A DNA stretch of 64,000 bases, from the NCBI RefSeq assembly GCF_001517405.1, contig NZ_LN907827.1, positions 2,176,587 through 2,240,586 of the forward strand, read 5' to 3'. The DNA is from Duffyella gerundensis (lineage in GTDB: Bacteria > Pseudomonadota > Gammaproteobacteria > Enterobacterales > Enterobacteriaceae). Positions 28,780 through 37,587 of the stretch are shown here, in pieces. The stretch's first letter is position 1. The number at the start of each line of letters is the position of its first letter. A model generated the notes under the pieces. The model saw nothing but the letters and a program-made list of their open reading frames with translations, made no database searches and had not been told where the DNA came from. The position numbers were made by a program, and so were the translations under genes.

Positions 28780-29205
28780 CGGTTTTTGCTCCGCTGCGGA
28801 TCAGCGCCTGATGCCGCCAGTCGAGCAGCTCGGCCAGCGGCATGGCGTACATTTCAGAGGGGGGCCAGTGAAACACGGTGGCCACGTCGGCCATCAGGTC
28901 GCTGACCGTCAGGCCGCCGGGCCAGCTCAGTCGTCCGACTTCGGCGACAAAAAACCGATCACCTTCCCGGCCAGCGCAATCAGGTCGGCCGGGTCGAGGG
29001 CGTTGCACTCCGCTTTGGTCAGCGCCGGGACGGTGATGCGCGGCAGCACGGTGATCAGCGCGTCCACGTCGGAGCCTGCAAGGTCGGCCAGCCGCACGCC
29101 GCGCAGCGCGCCCGCGTTGGGTTTAATCAGCTCCAGCTGCGTGATGTCGGACTCGCCGCGCTTCAGGGGAAATTCCAGTACCACGACGTTTTCTTTCGGT
29201 TCCAT
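28769..29205 (-). CDS. E': Tail chaperone E+E' fusion made by -1 frameshift
   Basis: Gene E codons from 29205 run to the slippery heptamer at 28948-28954. A -1 shift there leads into the overlapping frame ending at 28769, giving a protein with the GpE tail motif MADVATVFHWPPSEMYAMPL. In P2 the same arrangement produces E+E', the equivalent of lambda gpG-GT, which chaperones tape-measure assembly. The E' frame has no good start of its own, so the frameshift reading is favoured. Confidence 0.85.
28927..29205 (-). CDS. E: Tail protein gpE
   Basis: 92-aa P2 gpE homologue (Mu gp41/P2 E family; P2 has 91 aa), beginning MEPKENVVVLEFPLKRGESD and containing the family core GVRLADLAGSDVDALITVLPR. It acts with E+E' as a tail assembly chaperone. 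The unshifted product stops 21 bases past the slippery site. Confidence 0.93.
   Translation of the reverse strand: MEPKENVVVLEFPLKRGESDITQLELIKPNAGALRGVRLADLAGSDVDALITVLPRITVPALTKAECNALDPADLIALAGKVIGFLSPKSDD
28948..28954 (-). promoter_or_regulatory. Programmed -1 ribosomal frameshift site T_TTT_TTG
   Basis: On the coding strand the E frame reads GGT TTT TTG TCG; slipping back one base reads GGT TTT TTT GTC and continues into E'. The heptamer TTTTTTG is the one known from P2. Confidence 0.85.
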
Positions 29206-29262
29206 GTTGTCTGTCTCTTTGTTCAGTTGATTACTGGCCAGCGGCGGGCGCTGGCGTCGGGT

Positions 29263-29775
29263 TTACATCAGGCCGATGTTTTTGCGGCGCTGCTCCAGCC
29301 GGTCAACGCCGCCGACCTTCTCCACCATGTTGATGGTGTCGATTTCAATCAGCTCTTTGCCGTTCCACGTCAGTTTGAAATAGGTGTTTTTGGTGGTGAT
29401 TTTGGTTTCGATATCCTCGCCGGTTTTGGCCTCGCCAAAATCAAACGCCTGATGCCGTCCGCGTACCTCGATCTCGACGGCAATTTCCTCGCCGGTGTCG
29501 TCGCGCTGGTAGGAGCCGGTAAAGCGCAGCGGCACGTTAGCCGAGGCGCCCCACTGCGTCAGCACCAGGTCGTCCATGCCGCCGATGCTCCATTCCATAT
29601 CCAGCGCGTCGTCGTCCAGGCCGTTATCGATGTGCGCGGCGCCGTTCATGCCGCCGCCCCGGAACGGGTCGAGCTTGCGCGACAGCTTCGGCAGGGTCAC
29701 GGCGGTGACCACGCCCTGATAGCTGTTCGAGTCGTTGAAAAGGTTCATCGCCTTCAGTTTTCTTGGCAGTGCCAT
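29263..29775 (-). CDS. FII: Major tail tube protein gpFII
   Basis: 170 aa, close to P2 FII (172), starting MALPRKLKAMNLFNDSNSY. Forms the inner tube of the contractile tail. Separated from FI by only 12 bases. A good ribosome-binding site (GGAG) lies upstream. Confidence 0.95.
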   Translation of the reverse strand: MALPRKLKAMNLFNDSNSYQGVVTAVTLPKLSRKLDPFRGGGMNGAAHIDNGLDDDALDMEWSIGGMDDLVLTQWGASANVPLRFTGSYQRDDTGEEIAVEIEVRGRHQAFDFGEAKTGEDIETKITTKNTYFKLTWNGKELIEIDTINMVEKVGGVDRLEQRRKNIGLM

Positions 29776-29787
29776 TTATCCGGCTCC

Positions 29788-30957
29788 TCAGCTGTTAACG
29801 GATGCGGCGAAGGTCGCCAGGTATTTGTCGGTGATGCGCTGGCGCAGGGTCAGGTCTTCCAGCGGCGGCACCGGCGTGTAGTCATAGTCAATCGACAGCT
29901 TGCCCGCCTTCAGCGTGTCCTTATCGTTGGCCGTGTCGTCGTACCAGCAGGACGCGCCCAGCAGATAACCGGCGCTGACCAGCTCGCGGAATTTAGCGTT
30001 GATGCCCGCGATAATCTCGCGCACCAGTACCGGCGTCAGCGGCTTGTCGTTCGCCCACATGTGCGCCTCGGCCATCGTATCGGCCAGCACCTGCGCCGTG
30101 CGGGTGTAGTTCTCAAACTGAAACAGCGGATCGTCGCTGCAGGTGCGGTTGCCCCAGAAGCGGAAGCCGTCCTTACGGATAAGGGTGGTTACGCACGCCT
30201 GATTGAGCAGGTCGGCGTCGGTGCCGGTCTGCTGCAAATCCCAGAACACGCCCGCCGAAATGCCGGTGACGCCGTTCACGCCGACGTTGGACAGGGTTTT
30301 GTGCCAGCCGGTGTCGTTGTCGATTCTGGCGCGCAGGCCGAGCGCACGCGCCGTGGCGTATGCGGTTTCGGATTGGTTGGCCGTGGTGTTCCAGGCGAGG
30401 AAGTCCGGCCAGATAACCATCAGCTCACGCTGGCTGAAGTTGTCGCGGTACTTCATGGCGTCGGAAATGGTTTTGCAGTTCCAGGCGGAGACGTAGGCAA
30501 AGGCGCGCAGCTGCTGCGCGATGCTGGCCAGCGACGTCGCCACCTCCAGCGAATCCAGCCCCGGCACGCCGAGAATGCGCGGCTTGACGTCGAGCTGCGT
30601 CTGCGCGGAAAGCAGCGCCTTCATGCCGGTGTACTGGCCGTTCTCGTCGGTGGTGCCGATGATGTTGGAAATGGTCTCCGCGTCGGTGGCGCCTTCGGCC
30701 ACGCGCACCACCACGGTCACGGGTTTGGCCTGGTCAGCGATGGCCTGCAGGGCGCTGGCCAGCGTGCCTTTTTTACCGGCCCTGCCGATGGCCGACAGCA
30801 CGTTGGTCAGCAGCACCGGCGTGTTGAGCGGGAACGCCGCGGCGTCGGCATCATCTGCAGTGCAGACCATGCCAACGATGGCGGTTGAGACGGTGGAAAT
30901 GGTGCGCGTGCCGTCGTTGATTTCGACGACACGGACACCGTGATGATAATCAGACAT
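29788..30957 (-). CDS. FI: Contractile tail sheath protein gpFI
   Basis: 389 aa from [20 protein letters not shown], which matches the N-terminus of P2 FI (396 aa). The C-terminal [20 protein letters not shown] is the conserved sheath signature. An in-frame start three codons earlier is less likely. First gene of the FI-FII-E-T-U-D late operon, with about 160 bp of promoter region before it. Confidence 0.96.
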   Translation of the reverse strand: MSDYHHGVRVVEINDGTRTISTVSTAIVGMVCTADDADAAAFPLNTPVLLTNVLSAIGRAGKKGTLASALQAIADQAKPVTVVVRVAEGATDAETISNIIGTTDENGQYTGMKALLSAQTQLDVKPRILGVPGLDSLEVATSLASIAQQLRAFAYVSAWNCKTISDAMKYRDNFSQRELMVIWPDFLAWNTTANQSETAYATARALGLRARIDNDTGWHKTLSNVGVNGVTGISAGVFWDLQQTGTDADLLNQACVTTLIRKDGFRFWGNRTCSDDPLFQFENYTRTAQVLADTMAEAHMWANDKPLTPVLVREIIAGINAKFRELVSAGYLLGASCWYDDTANDKDTLKAGKLSIDYDYTPVPPLEDLTLRQRITDKYLATFAASVNS

Positions 30958-31120
30958 CTGATGCACTCCGTGTTATGGGTGCGCTCAGATTGTCAGCTCA
31001 GGGAAAGGGATGCATGCGCTTGCGGTTTGCTGAGTGATGGCACAACAAACTCATTGCCTGTACATCATTCAGTGGCTTAAATAGCTGGCTTATAACACAA
31101 AGATGCTGAGTGAGGCCTTT

Positions 31121-31366
31121 ATGAAGATCGAAGAGCATGATTATTATTTTACACGCGGCAGCGACGTAATAAGGGATGGCATGTTTTTGGAAGTATCACG
31201 GGACGCAGAAAGTGGAACTGAGCTGGTTGCAGAAGTATTTTTTTCAGATATCACGCTTAACTACACGCTGACTTGCTTTATGGAAGACGTTCCACTGGAG
31301 CTTATTGAGGAGCTGATCAGGCAGGCCAAAATTCGGCTTCCCCCGGTTAATGAGAGCAATGGTTAA
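31121..31366 (+). CDS. Small unrecognised cargo protein between FI and G
   Basis: 81 aa from the ATG at 31121 (GAGG five nt upstream; ATG at 31103 is possible). Sequence MKIEEHDYYFTRGSDVIRDG then an acidic, mixed alpha/beta-looking body; no membrane segment and no motif I recognise. It is on the strand opposite to the late genes and sits exactly where P2 carries the lysogenic-conversion genes Z/fun, so an accessory role in the lysogen is likely. Confidence 0.6.
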   Translation: MKIEEHDYYFTRGSDVIRDGMFLEVSRDAESGTELVAEVFFSDITLNYTLTCFMEDVPLELIEELIRQAKIRLPPVNESNG

Positions 31367-31382
31367 TCTGCAAATTAAGCTA

Positions 31383-31400
31383 CCCCCTTCTAAAAGGGGG
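31383..31400. terminator. Possible bidirectional terminator between cargo gene and G
   Basis: CCCCCTT - CTAA - AAGGGGG, a perfect 7-bp stem between two convergent stop codons. The flanking tail is A/T-rich but not a clean T run, so strength is uncertain. Confidence 0.5.
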
Positions 31401-31406
31401 ATAGAT

Positions 31407-31997
31407 TTACGCAGGCAATGCTGGCCAGTTGATGTTGGGGGCACCTGATATATCTGTTGTCTGTACCGCCTGAATATATTTCATCCATGCGGTCAGCGAG
31501 GCTTTATCGTCGTCGGTGATCATGTCGAGGCGCAGCTGCGTCTGCCATGCCTGGGTCACACTATTCGCTTCGTTAATCAGCGCTGCCTGCTGTTTCTCTG
31601 CGGCTTCAATATCTGCCGCATTCTGTGCAGCTGCATCCGTCACCCATTTGCTGCCGTCCCAATTATCCCAGGCGGTAGCCGGTTTCAGCGGGGTGGTGTC
31701 GGCAGGATAGTCACCCGGCTCCGTCAGTAATACGGGCGAACCGTCGGCGATTGCGTAGACCGTTTCGCCCCGGTGATCGGCGACGACCAACCACCTGCCA
31801 TCGCGGTAAATTGCCACGCTGCCAGTTTTACCGGCAGGCGGTGCAACGGTACAGGCACTCCCCGGCAGGCCAACTCCCTGCATAAGATACTCATCAGACG
31901 CGCCGGTAAACTCACCGCTTTTGCCGTCAAAGTTATAAACCGTCAGCGTGCCGGCCGATGTTGCCAGCCCGTTTTTATCAAGCGTTACCTTTGTCAT
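31407..31997 (-). CDS. G: Tail fibre assembly chaperone gpG (Tfa-like)
   Basis: 196 aa with the tail-fibre-assembly signature: an N-terminal beta-rich region (LTVYNFDGKSGEFTGASDEY) and a C-terminal ...QLRLDMITDDDKASLTAWMKY typical of Tfa/G proteins. It folds or attaches the fibre encoded by H just upstream (TAATG stop-start overlap). P2 G has 175 aa. Confidence 0.9.
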   Translation of the reverse strand: MTKVTLDKNGLATSAGTLTVYNFDGKSGEFTGASDEYLMQGVGLPGSACTVAPPAGKTGSVAIYRDGRWLVVADHRGETVYAIADGSPVLLTEPGDYPADTTPLKPATAWDNWDGSKWVTDAAAQNAADIEAAEKQQAALINEANSVTQAWQTQLRLDMITDDDKASLTAWMKYIQAVQTTDISGAPNINWPALPA

Positions 31998-33064
31998 TAT
32001 GCTGCTCTCACAATGTAGTTTAATGCCACGTTACGTGGCCTAAATTCGCTTGCGGTAGGCACCTGTCGGGACGCGTCCATTACGGATGTCATACCTTGGG
32101 TAGCGGGGACCCCGGCCTGAGGAGCAAGAACAGTACCCGGGTCTAATGCTAAGTTGAAGAAAACACCTGACGAATTGCCGCGAAATGCGTAGAAGTTTGA
32201 TCCCATCACTTGCCCCGTCAGGTTGCGCATCGCATCTCCCTGCGTGGTGCCGATTCCGCGTCCTGCATCTGCCCCGCGCGCATCATCCCATCCGCGAATA
32301 AACTCACCGCGCAAATCAAGTAGTTTCAGAGCCGGATAAACTTTTGCCAGTACGGGGTAAGCCGTCGCGCTGAATGATGCACCGTTGCATTTCAGCCAGC
32401 CCTCCGGGGGCTTCGCCGTTGGCCACGGGACAGGGACGCCAACTGGTATGGCAGAGCCTTCGCCTAAACCAAGGTTTTTGAGAAGTTCAGCAACCAGCCC
32501 GGCATCCCTGATTTCGGCCAGCGCGCTGGCCGTCTGCAGGTACTGGCCGTGCGGATTGTCTGCGGCAACATGTTTACCCATCAGACTGTCGGCGTAGTCC
32601 TTCACCTCGATCACGGCATTGTCCACGTATTTACGCGTTGCCAGCACCACGGACGGGTCGATTTTAAGCGTCACGGCGGTGGTGCTGTTCACGATGAGGA
32701 TCATGCGCACGGTCTGCGTGCGGCCGCTGCCCTCCTGCAGCTGCGGCTTGTAGGTCTCCGCGCAGTTGGCCACCGCAATCAGCACGCCGTCGGCATCAAA
32801 CAGACCGATTTCGCGTATCCAGAAACCGCCCTCACTTTCGGGAATAATCTGGCTGCTGTTGGCGGCATCCACCGTCAGCGAGTTAAGCGGCGCCCGGCGC
32901 TTTTCACCGATGAGCCTGGTCTGCGAGGCGTCAGGCGTTGGCAGCGTGCCGCCGCCGTCGCCCAGGGCCATTTCGGTGATCTGCAGCTTTGTACCGAGCG
33001 CGGTCGCGTTGGCCAGCTTCGCGGCGCCCTGGCTGGTCAGCAGGGCAAAATATTTAGTCGTCAT
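31997..33064 (-). CDS. H: Short tail fibre gpH
   Basis: 355 aa. The N-terminal 150 residues (KYFALLTSQGAAKLANATAL; RTQTVRMILIVNSTTAVTLK) match the P2 gpH attachment domain. After a short linker it has a tail-collar domain (GVPVPWPTAKPPEGWLKCNG) and a C-terminal tip ending PRNVALNYIVRAA. It lacks the long central shaft of P2 H (669 aa), which implies a short fibre and a distinct receptor specificity. Confidence 0.9.
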   Translation of the reverse strand: MTTKYFALLTSQGAAKLANATALGTKLQITEMALGDGGGTLPTPDASQTRLIGEKRRAPLNSLTVDAANSSQIIPESEGGFWIREIGLFDADGVLIAVANCAETYKPQLQEGSGRTQTVRMILIVNSTTAVTLKIDPSVVLATRKYVDNAVIEVKDYADSLMGKHVAADNPHGQYLQTASALAEIRDAGLVAELLKNLGLGEGSAIPVGVPVPWPTAKPPEGWLKCNGASFSATAYPVLAKVYPALKLLDLRGEFIRGWDDARGADAGRGIGTTQGDAMRNLTGQVMGSNFYAFRGNSSGVFFNLALDPGTVLAPQAGVPATQGMTSVMDASRQVPTASEFRPRNVALNYIVRAA

Positions 33065-33669
33065 GCTCTCACTTCCGTCAGGTCAATAAGATGGACCGCC
33101 GCGCCGGTATAACCGGAGCCGCCAGCGGTGATGATTTCGGGCGTGTACGGGTAAACGGTCAGCTCGTCGCCGCTGTAGCAGGCGGCGGCCGTCGGCAGCC
33201 CGCCGGTGGAATCAAGATTGATGGACAGGCCGATAAGGTGGCGACTGCACGGCCTGGCATCTGCTATCAGCCGCTCCAGCTCGTTATACATCTCTTCGTT
33301 AATGCCGGTATCCAGCACGCCCACGTCCAGGCGAAACGTGCCGGGCACGTCGCCGGTTTTCCACCATTCAATAATGCGGATAAGGTAGCCGAGCGGCTCC
33401 ACCACCCGCCGGATTGAGCCGATGGTGCCCTTGTGCCGGTGAACGTATTCCGACGCGGCCACCACGGCGCGTTTGGTGCTTTCGCTCCAGCCGGAATCCC
33501 AGCGGTCAACCGACCACGCCCACGCCAGATACGGCAGCAGCTCCGCCGGGCAGTCCTGTGCGCTCCAGAGCCTGCGCAGGGGCACGGGAAGCGTTTCAAT
33601 CCTGGCGCAGGCTTCGGCGGCGGCCACCTCCAGACTCGACGAGCCAGATGGCAGCAGGCGATCACTCAT
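33061..33669 (-). CDS. I: Baseplate wedge protein gpI
   Basis: 202 aa from MSDRLLPSGSSSLEVAAAEA, the P2 gpI start. The frame is open further upstream inside J but that part is unrelated. Overlaps J by 8 bases and H by ATGA. P2 I has 176 aa; the extra residues are at the C-terminus (YPYTPEIITAGGSGYTGAA). Confidence 0.93.
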   Translation of the reverse strand: MSDRLLPSGSSSLEVAAAEACARIETLPVPLRRLWSAQDCPAELLPYLAWAWSVDRWDSGWSESTKRAVVAASEYVHRHKGTIGSIRRVVEPLGYLIRIIEWWKTGDVPGTFRLDVGVLDTGINEEMYNELERLIADARPCSRHLIGLSINLDSTGGLPTAAACYSGDELTVYPYTPEIITAGGSGYTGAAVHLIDLTEVRA

Positions 33670-34570
33670 CCGAACCCCCGACCGCGATGCGGTAGCCGGT
33701 GCAGTATGCGGCCTGCGTTTTATCCAGCACCACGTCCTCCGCAGGTGCTGCCAGCTCAACGCGCTGAACGCCCTCAACGTGCAGCGCGGCATACAGCGCC
33801 GACCGGCGGATGTCACGGCCGAGCCGGGCCTGCGCCGTCACGAACGCAGCAAGCCTGGCCTCAGCGGCGGCGCGCACCGGCTCCGCTTCCGGTCCGGGAT
33901 ACAGGTAAAGCGTTGCGTCAATCGCATAGTCCACGATGGCGGCCGACTGCACGGTGACGCGGTCGGCAACCGGCCGCACGTCCTCATCGTTCAGCACGCT
34001 GTCCACCGCGGCCAGCAGGTCAGCGGCGGCAACGCCGTTGCCCTCACGCGACAGCACGGTGATGGTGACGCAGGCGGGCGACGGACTGATAGCCGAGGCA
34101 TCCGCCACGCGGCCGTCGGCGCTTTTCGCGTGATACTCATAGGCGCCGGTCGGCCCGGCCACGCTTAAGCCTTCAAACGCGGCGGCGATGCGCATGCGAA
34201 AATCATCGTTGCTTTCCATCACGGCGGCGACGGGCGGAATGGCCGACGCGTCACCGGGTGCCAGCGTCAGGCGGGTTACGCCGTTATTGGCCCCGAGCTG
34301 GTCCAGATCGCCGTCGCGCGCCCACGCCACCATGACGGCTTTGGCCGCCTCGTTGATGCGCTGGCGCAGGATAACCTCACGATAGGCGTTCTCCTGCAGT
34401 AGCTTCACCACCGGCTCGGACTCCAGCGCCAGCGTGCGCGATATGGCGTCCTGCTGGTCAGCCGGATACAGCGAAATCAGCGTGGCTTTGCGCTCGGCCA
34501 GCAGGGTTTCATAGTCCAGCGTTTCCACCACGTCGGGCGCGGGCAGCTGGCTCAGGTCGATAGTTGCCAT
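33662..34570 (-). CDS. J: Baseplate assembly protein gpJ
   Basis: 302 aa, identical in length to P2 gpJ, beginning MATIDLSQLPAPDVVETLDY; Mu gp47/T4 gp6-type baseplate wedge with SADGRVADASAISPSPACVT in the middle. Part of the V-W-J-I-H-G operon. Confidence 0.95.
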   Translation of the reverse strand: MATIDLSQLPAPDVVETLDYETLLAERKATLISLYPADQQDAISRTLALESEPVVKLLQENAYREVILRQRINEAAKAVMVAWARDGDLDQLGANNGVTRLTLAPGDASAIPPVAAVMESNDDFRMRIAAAFEGLSVAGPTGAYEYHAKSADGRVADASAISPSPACVTITVLSREGNGVAAADLLAAVDSVLNDEDVRPVADRVTVQSAAIVDYAIDATLYLYPGPEAEPVRAAAEARLAAFVTAQARLGRDIRRSALYAALHVEGVQRVELAAPAEDVVLDKTQAAYCTGYRIAVGGSDE

Positions 34571-34574
34571 AGTT

Positions 34575-34922
34575 TCAGCTCACAGGAACGGTCAGGGAAA
34601 AATCCTGCGCGGTGTCGGTGCGGCTGCCGGTGATTTCCACCACCATGCCGCCGTCAAACGCGGATTCGTAACGGATGCCGGTCAGCTTCAGGCGCGGCTC
34701 CCACTGCAGGATCGCCATGTAGCAGGCCGACATAACCTGCAGACGCAGCGCCGCATTCTGCGGCTGGTCGACAAGGGCGGACAGCAGCGAGCCATAACTG
34801 CGGCGCATTACTCTGGTGCCAACCGGCGTCAGGAGAATGTCGTGCACCGACTGCCGGATATGGTCAAGGTCTGACACCGCCGCACCGGTCTCACGGCTCA
34901 TGCCGGTATATTTAGCAGTCAT
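34575..34922 (-). CDS. W: Baseplate protein gpW (gp25/lysozyme-like)
   Basis: 115 aa, the exact length of P2 gpW; GPW/gp25 family core DHIRQSVHDILLTPVGTRVM and SYGSLLSALVDQP. A T4 gp25 equivalent that initiates sheath assembly at the baseplate. ATGA overlap with V. Confidence 0.95.
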   Translation of the reverse strand: MTAKYTGMSRETGAAVSDLDHIRQSVHDILLTPVGTRVMRRSYGSLLSALVDQPQNAALRLQVMSACYMAILQWEPRLKLTGIRYESAFDGGMVVEITGSRTDTAQDFSLTVPVS

Positions 34923-35503
34923 AGCGGCGCCCCCGTCAGGCCACCGCTGTCGCCAGGGTGTTTATGGGTGTGCAGCACCTTGCCGTTGGATGAGAGGCTG
35001 CCGCCGCTGTGCGTGATGTTGCCGTGCATCGTGCCGCCTTCGGTGACTTCCAGCGTGGCAGATTTCAGGAGCGCGGTGCATTCCACCACCGGCGAGTCGA
35101 ACAGGATTTTCACGGCGGCTTTGATGGTTGCGGTCTGGATGCCTTCCGCTTTCAGCGCACCCGTTTCCGGCTCGTACTCGATTACCGCGCCGTCCGGGAA
35201 TGACCAGTGCAGCGCATCGGCCGAGGCAGACGGCGCCGGATTGTTGTCAGAGAAAACGCCGGGTAATACGAAGCCGGTATCAAGCTCTCCGCCAATGCAC
35301 AGGATAAGCACCTGCTCACCAACCGATGGCGCATTCCACGAGCGTGTTTTACCGGCACGGGCGGTCAGCCAGTGCAGCCAGGTTGTGGTGTTATTTCCCG
35401 TCGCCACGCGGCAGGTGCCGTCAGTGAGATTTACCTCGGCGACGGTGCCAATGCGGATCAGGTTGCGCAGCAGGCGCAGGATTTCTGAGAGTTGTTCATT
35501 CAT
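34919..35503 (-). CDS. V: Baseplate spike protein gpV
   Basis: 194 aa (P2 211). N-terminal OB-fold (VAEVNLTDGTCRVATGNNTT...TARAGKTRSWNAPSVGEQVLI) followed by a beta-helical spike and a C-terminal tip with HTHKHPGDSGG, whose His residues probably bind the iron ion seen in P2 gpV. First gene of the baseplate operon. Confidence 0.94.
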   Translation of the reverse strand: MNEQLSEILRLLRNLIRIGTVAEVNLTDGTCRVATGNNTTTWLHWLTARAGKTRSWNAPSVGEQVLILCIGGELDTGFVLPGVFSDNNPAPSASADALHWSFPDGAVIEYEPETGALKAEGIQTATIKAAVKILFDSPVVECTALLKSATLEVTEGGTMHGNITHSGGSLSSNGKVLHTHKHPGDSGGLTGAPL

Positions 35504-35592
35504 GGATGTATGATGTATGTAATTTACTTATACTTGCTACCTGCCCAAGTTCTGTCAGCTAACAACAAACAACTGATAATGGAGTGTCTTCA

Positions 35593-36672
35593 ATGTCGTT
35601 CTTCGATAATGATCAAACTAAAAAAGCTTTAAAAAATTACATGGCTTTTTTAAAAAGCTTAGAAATTCAAGATACTTTTGAAAAAAGGCTACGCGATGAC
35701 TTACTGCAACTATTAAACATTATGCACAACGCCTCAGATGAATGGGAAAGAAACACCCCTTACAACATCAAAGATATATCCAATCTTTTCATCACTCAAT
35801 TAACAGAGAATGATGAGCTTAAGAAAAAAGTTCATTTAACATATGCCTTAGCAATAAGATTCCTAATCGAATTTTATCTAACAACTGACGTGACGTTCAG
35901 TGATATTTATTTAAAAATGAAAGATAACGCATACGAATTTATTGATAAAATAAATAGTCCCGATGCGAAATGGCATCTTAGATTCGCTTTCAATGGCATG
36001 TCATTAGAAATTACAAAAAACGTATTCAGTCATGAAGGGTTCAAAGTTTTCCAAGATTATACAGCTGCTAAAAATAGCGCTGAGCAGTTAAAAAACGACT
36101 GGTTAAAATTTATAAAGGAAAAAGAGGAGGCTGTTAAAAAGCTTGAGAAAACCCTCATTGAACAAAAACACTCTTATCAATTCGTTGCTTTGAACCAAGG
36201 TTTCCAGTCTTTACTTGAACAAAAGAAATCACAACTTTCTCTGTCAAGATTTATGTTAATATTTTTAGGATTAATACTACCCACTACGATATTCTTGGAA
36301 ATGTTCTTTTTTTTAAGAAGTGAACAAGAGGTGCAGTATCAAATTTCATTAATAAAATTCATCCCCGTACTATCCTTAACACTCATCTTAGTTTATTACT
36401 TCAGAATAGCCCTCCAAAACTGTCAATCAATAAAAGCTCAAATTTTACAGATAGAGTTCAGAATGACGCTATGTGGATTCATACAAAGTTATGCTGACTA
36501 TAGCGCAGGAATTAAATCAAAAAACCCTAACTCTTTAAGTAAATTTGAAGATGTAATCTTCTCAAACATAATGACTAGCGAAGATAAAATACCATCCACT
36601 TTTGATGGGATAGAACAAATATCAAATCTAATTACCTCAATTAGAGGCGGACGTGATAGCAGCAAGAATTAA
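35593..36672 (+). CDS. AT-rich coiled-coil membrane protein, prophage cargo between V and S
   Basis: 359 aa from the ATG at 35593, which has GGAG 8 nt upstream. N-terminal alpha-helical region, a Lys/Glu-rich coiled coil around residues 160-205, then two hydrophobic helices (about 220-245 and 255-275) and a soluble C-terminal domain. No motif I recognise. Strongly AT-rich, on the strand opposite to the late genes, and ends one base before the convergent S stop. Likely a lysogen-expressed moron, possibly defensive, because two-helix coiled-coil membrane proteins are common effectors; this is inference. Confidence 0.7.
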   Translation: MSFFDNDQTKKALKNYMAFLKSLEIQDTFEKRLRDDLLQLLNIMHNASDEWERNTPYNIKDISNLFITQLTENDELKKKVHLTYALAIRFLIEFYLTTDVTFSDIYLKMKDNAYEFIDKINSPDAKWHLRFAFNGMSLEITKNVFSHEGFKVFQDYTAAKNSAEQLKNDWLKFIKEKEEAVKKLEKTLIEQKHSYQFVALNQGFQSLLEQKKSQLSLSRFMLIFLGLILPTTIFLEMFFFLRSEQEVQYQISLIKFIPVLSLTLILVYYFRIALQNCQSIKAQILQIEFRMTLCGFIQSYADYSAGIKSKNPNSLSKFEDVIFSNIMTSEDKIPSTFDGIEQISNLITSIRGGRDSSKN

Positions 36673-36673
36673 T

Positions 36674-37123
36674 TTATATCAAGAGGGATTTGATTATTTC
36701 ATTTTCAATAGACTTCAAATCTCCCTTATTTATTCCTAGAAGTGGCCGTTCGTCATACGGCACCTCTTTCGAACCGCGTGCCGGGCGGTCGCGCAGCCCG
36801 TAATGATGCACCCGCGCCATGCGCTGCACCTTGCCGACAAACTCCACGCTGGCCTCGCTGTTGGTGGCTTTTGCCTTCATGTACTTCGCGGTGCGCAGCT
36901 TCGCGAACATCTCACGCTTTACCCGGCCGGTTTTCTTCCGTACCGGCTCCGCCCGCCGGGGCTTGAACGGCGTGCCGTCCGGCGCCTGCTGGCGTTTGAT
37001 GTTCTGTTGCTGGCTGGCGCGCAGGCGTTTTGCAATGGCTCTGGCCATCTCCTTTTGCGCGGACGGCTCAAGGTTGTTAATCAGGGCGCCCAGCCGTTCG
37101 GCAAAGCTCTCCAGCGGCCTCAT
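36674..37123 (-). CDS. S: Tail completion protein gpS
   Basis: 149 aa (P2 150) from MRPLESFAERLGALINNLEP with an ATGA overlap to R. The conserved core QQNIKRQQAPDGTPFKPRR and VKREMFAKLRTAKYMKAKAT is clear. The last about 70 bases are far more AT-rich than the rest of the gene, although the protein end still aligns with P2 S, suggesting a recombination joint here. Confidence 0.93.
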   Translation of the reverse strand: MRPLESFAERLGALINNLEPSAQKEMARAIAKRLRASQQQNIKRQQAPDGTPFKPRRAEPVRKKTGRVKREMFAKLRTAKYMKAKATNSEASVEFVGKVQRMARVHHYGLRDRPARGSKEVPYDERPLLGINKGDLKSIENEIIKSLLI

Positions 37124-37587
37124 GGCCGCCACTCGCTGACCAGCTCGCCCTTAACGAACAGCCGCAGCGGCCGCGCATCATCAACCGGCGCCGGGTTTTC
37201 GTTCAGGTGGGTGACGTGCAGGGCGCCGTCCTCCTGCTTCACGAGCACGCGCTCGGTCAGCTGCAGGTCAATGCTGATGTCGCAGAGCGTGTCGCTGATG
37301 ATGTCCGCCTTAAAGGTGAAGCCGGTGCTGCGCTTCTCCTCCGTGGCCATGATGTCGGGCTGGTTTTCGCGCAGCCAGGCCAGCACCGGCACCATCACCA
37401 GGTCGATGTCGTCGCCATAGTCGGTGATCACCAGGTTCAGCTGATACTGGTACTCAAACGACAGCGAGCTGGCCAGCGTCGAGGCCAGCCGCCCGGCGTC
37501 GATAAACATGTTCAGGCTGTCAGGGTTTCGCTGCAGCAGCGGCACGCTGTCGGTCAGCGCCCGGCGCAGCTGGTTCGGTTTCAGCAT
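37120..37587 (-). CDS. R: Tail completion protein gpR
   Basis: 155 aa, the same length as P2 gpR, MLKPNQLRRALTDSVPLLQR at the start. Needed for tail completion. Its first 68 bases overlap the 3' end of lysC. Confidence 0.94.
   Translation of the reverse strand: MLKPNQLRRALTDSVPLLQRNPDSLNMFIDAGRLASTLASSLSFEYQYQLNLVITDYGDDIDLVMVPVLAWLRENQPDIMATEEKRSTGFTFKADIISDTLCDISIDLQLTERVLVKQEDGALHVTHLNENPAPVDDARPLRLFVKGELVSEWRP

Noticed and set aside
29227..30888. A 553-codon plus-strand frame opposite FI and FII
   Set aside because: It is a GC-rich shadow of the sheath and tube genes, which are unmistakable on the other strand; composition is Ala/Val/Arg/His-rich and no motif is present.
24170..35590. 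Search for Ogr-binding sites (TGT-N12-ACA) upstream of FI, V, O and P
   Set aside because: No convincing full match at the expected distance was found by eye; scoring with a matrix would be needed.
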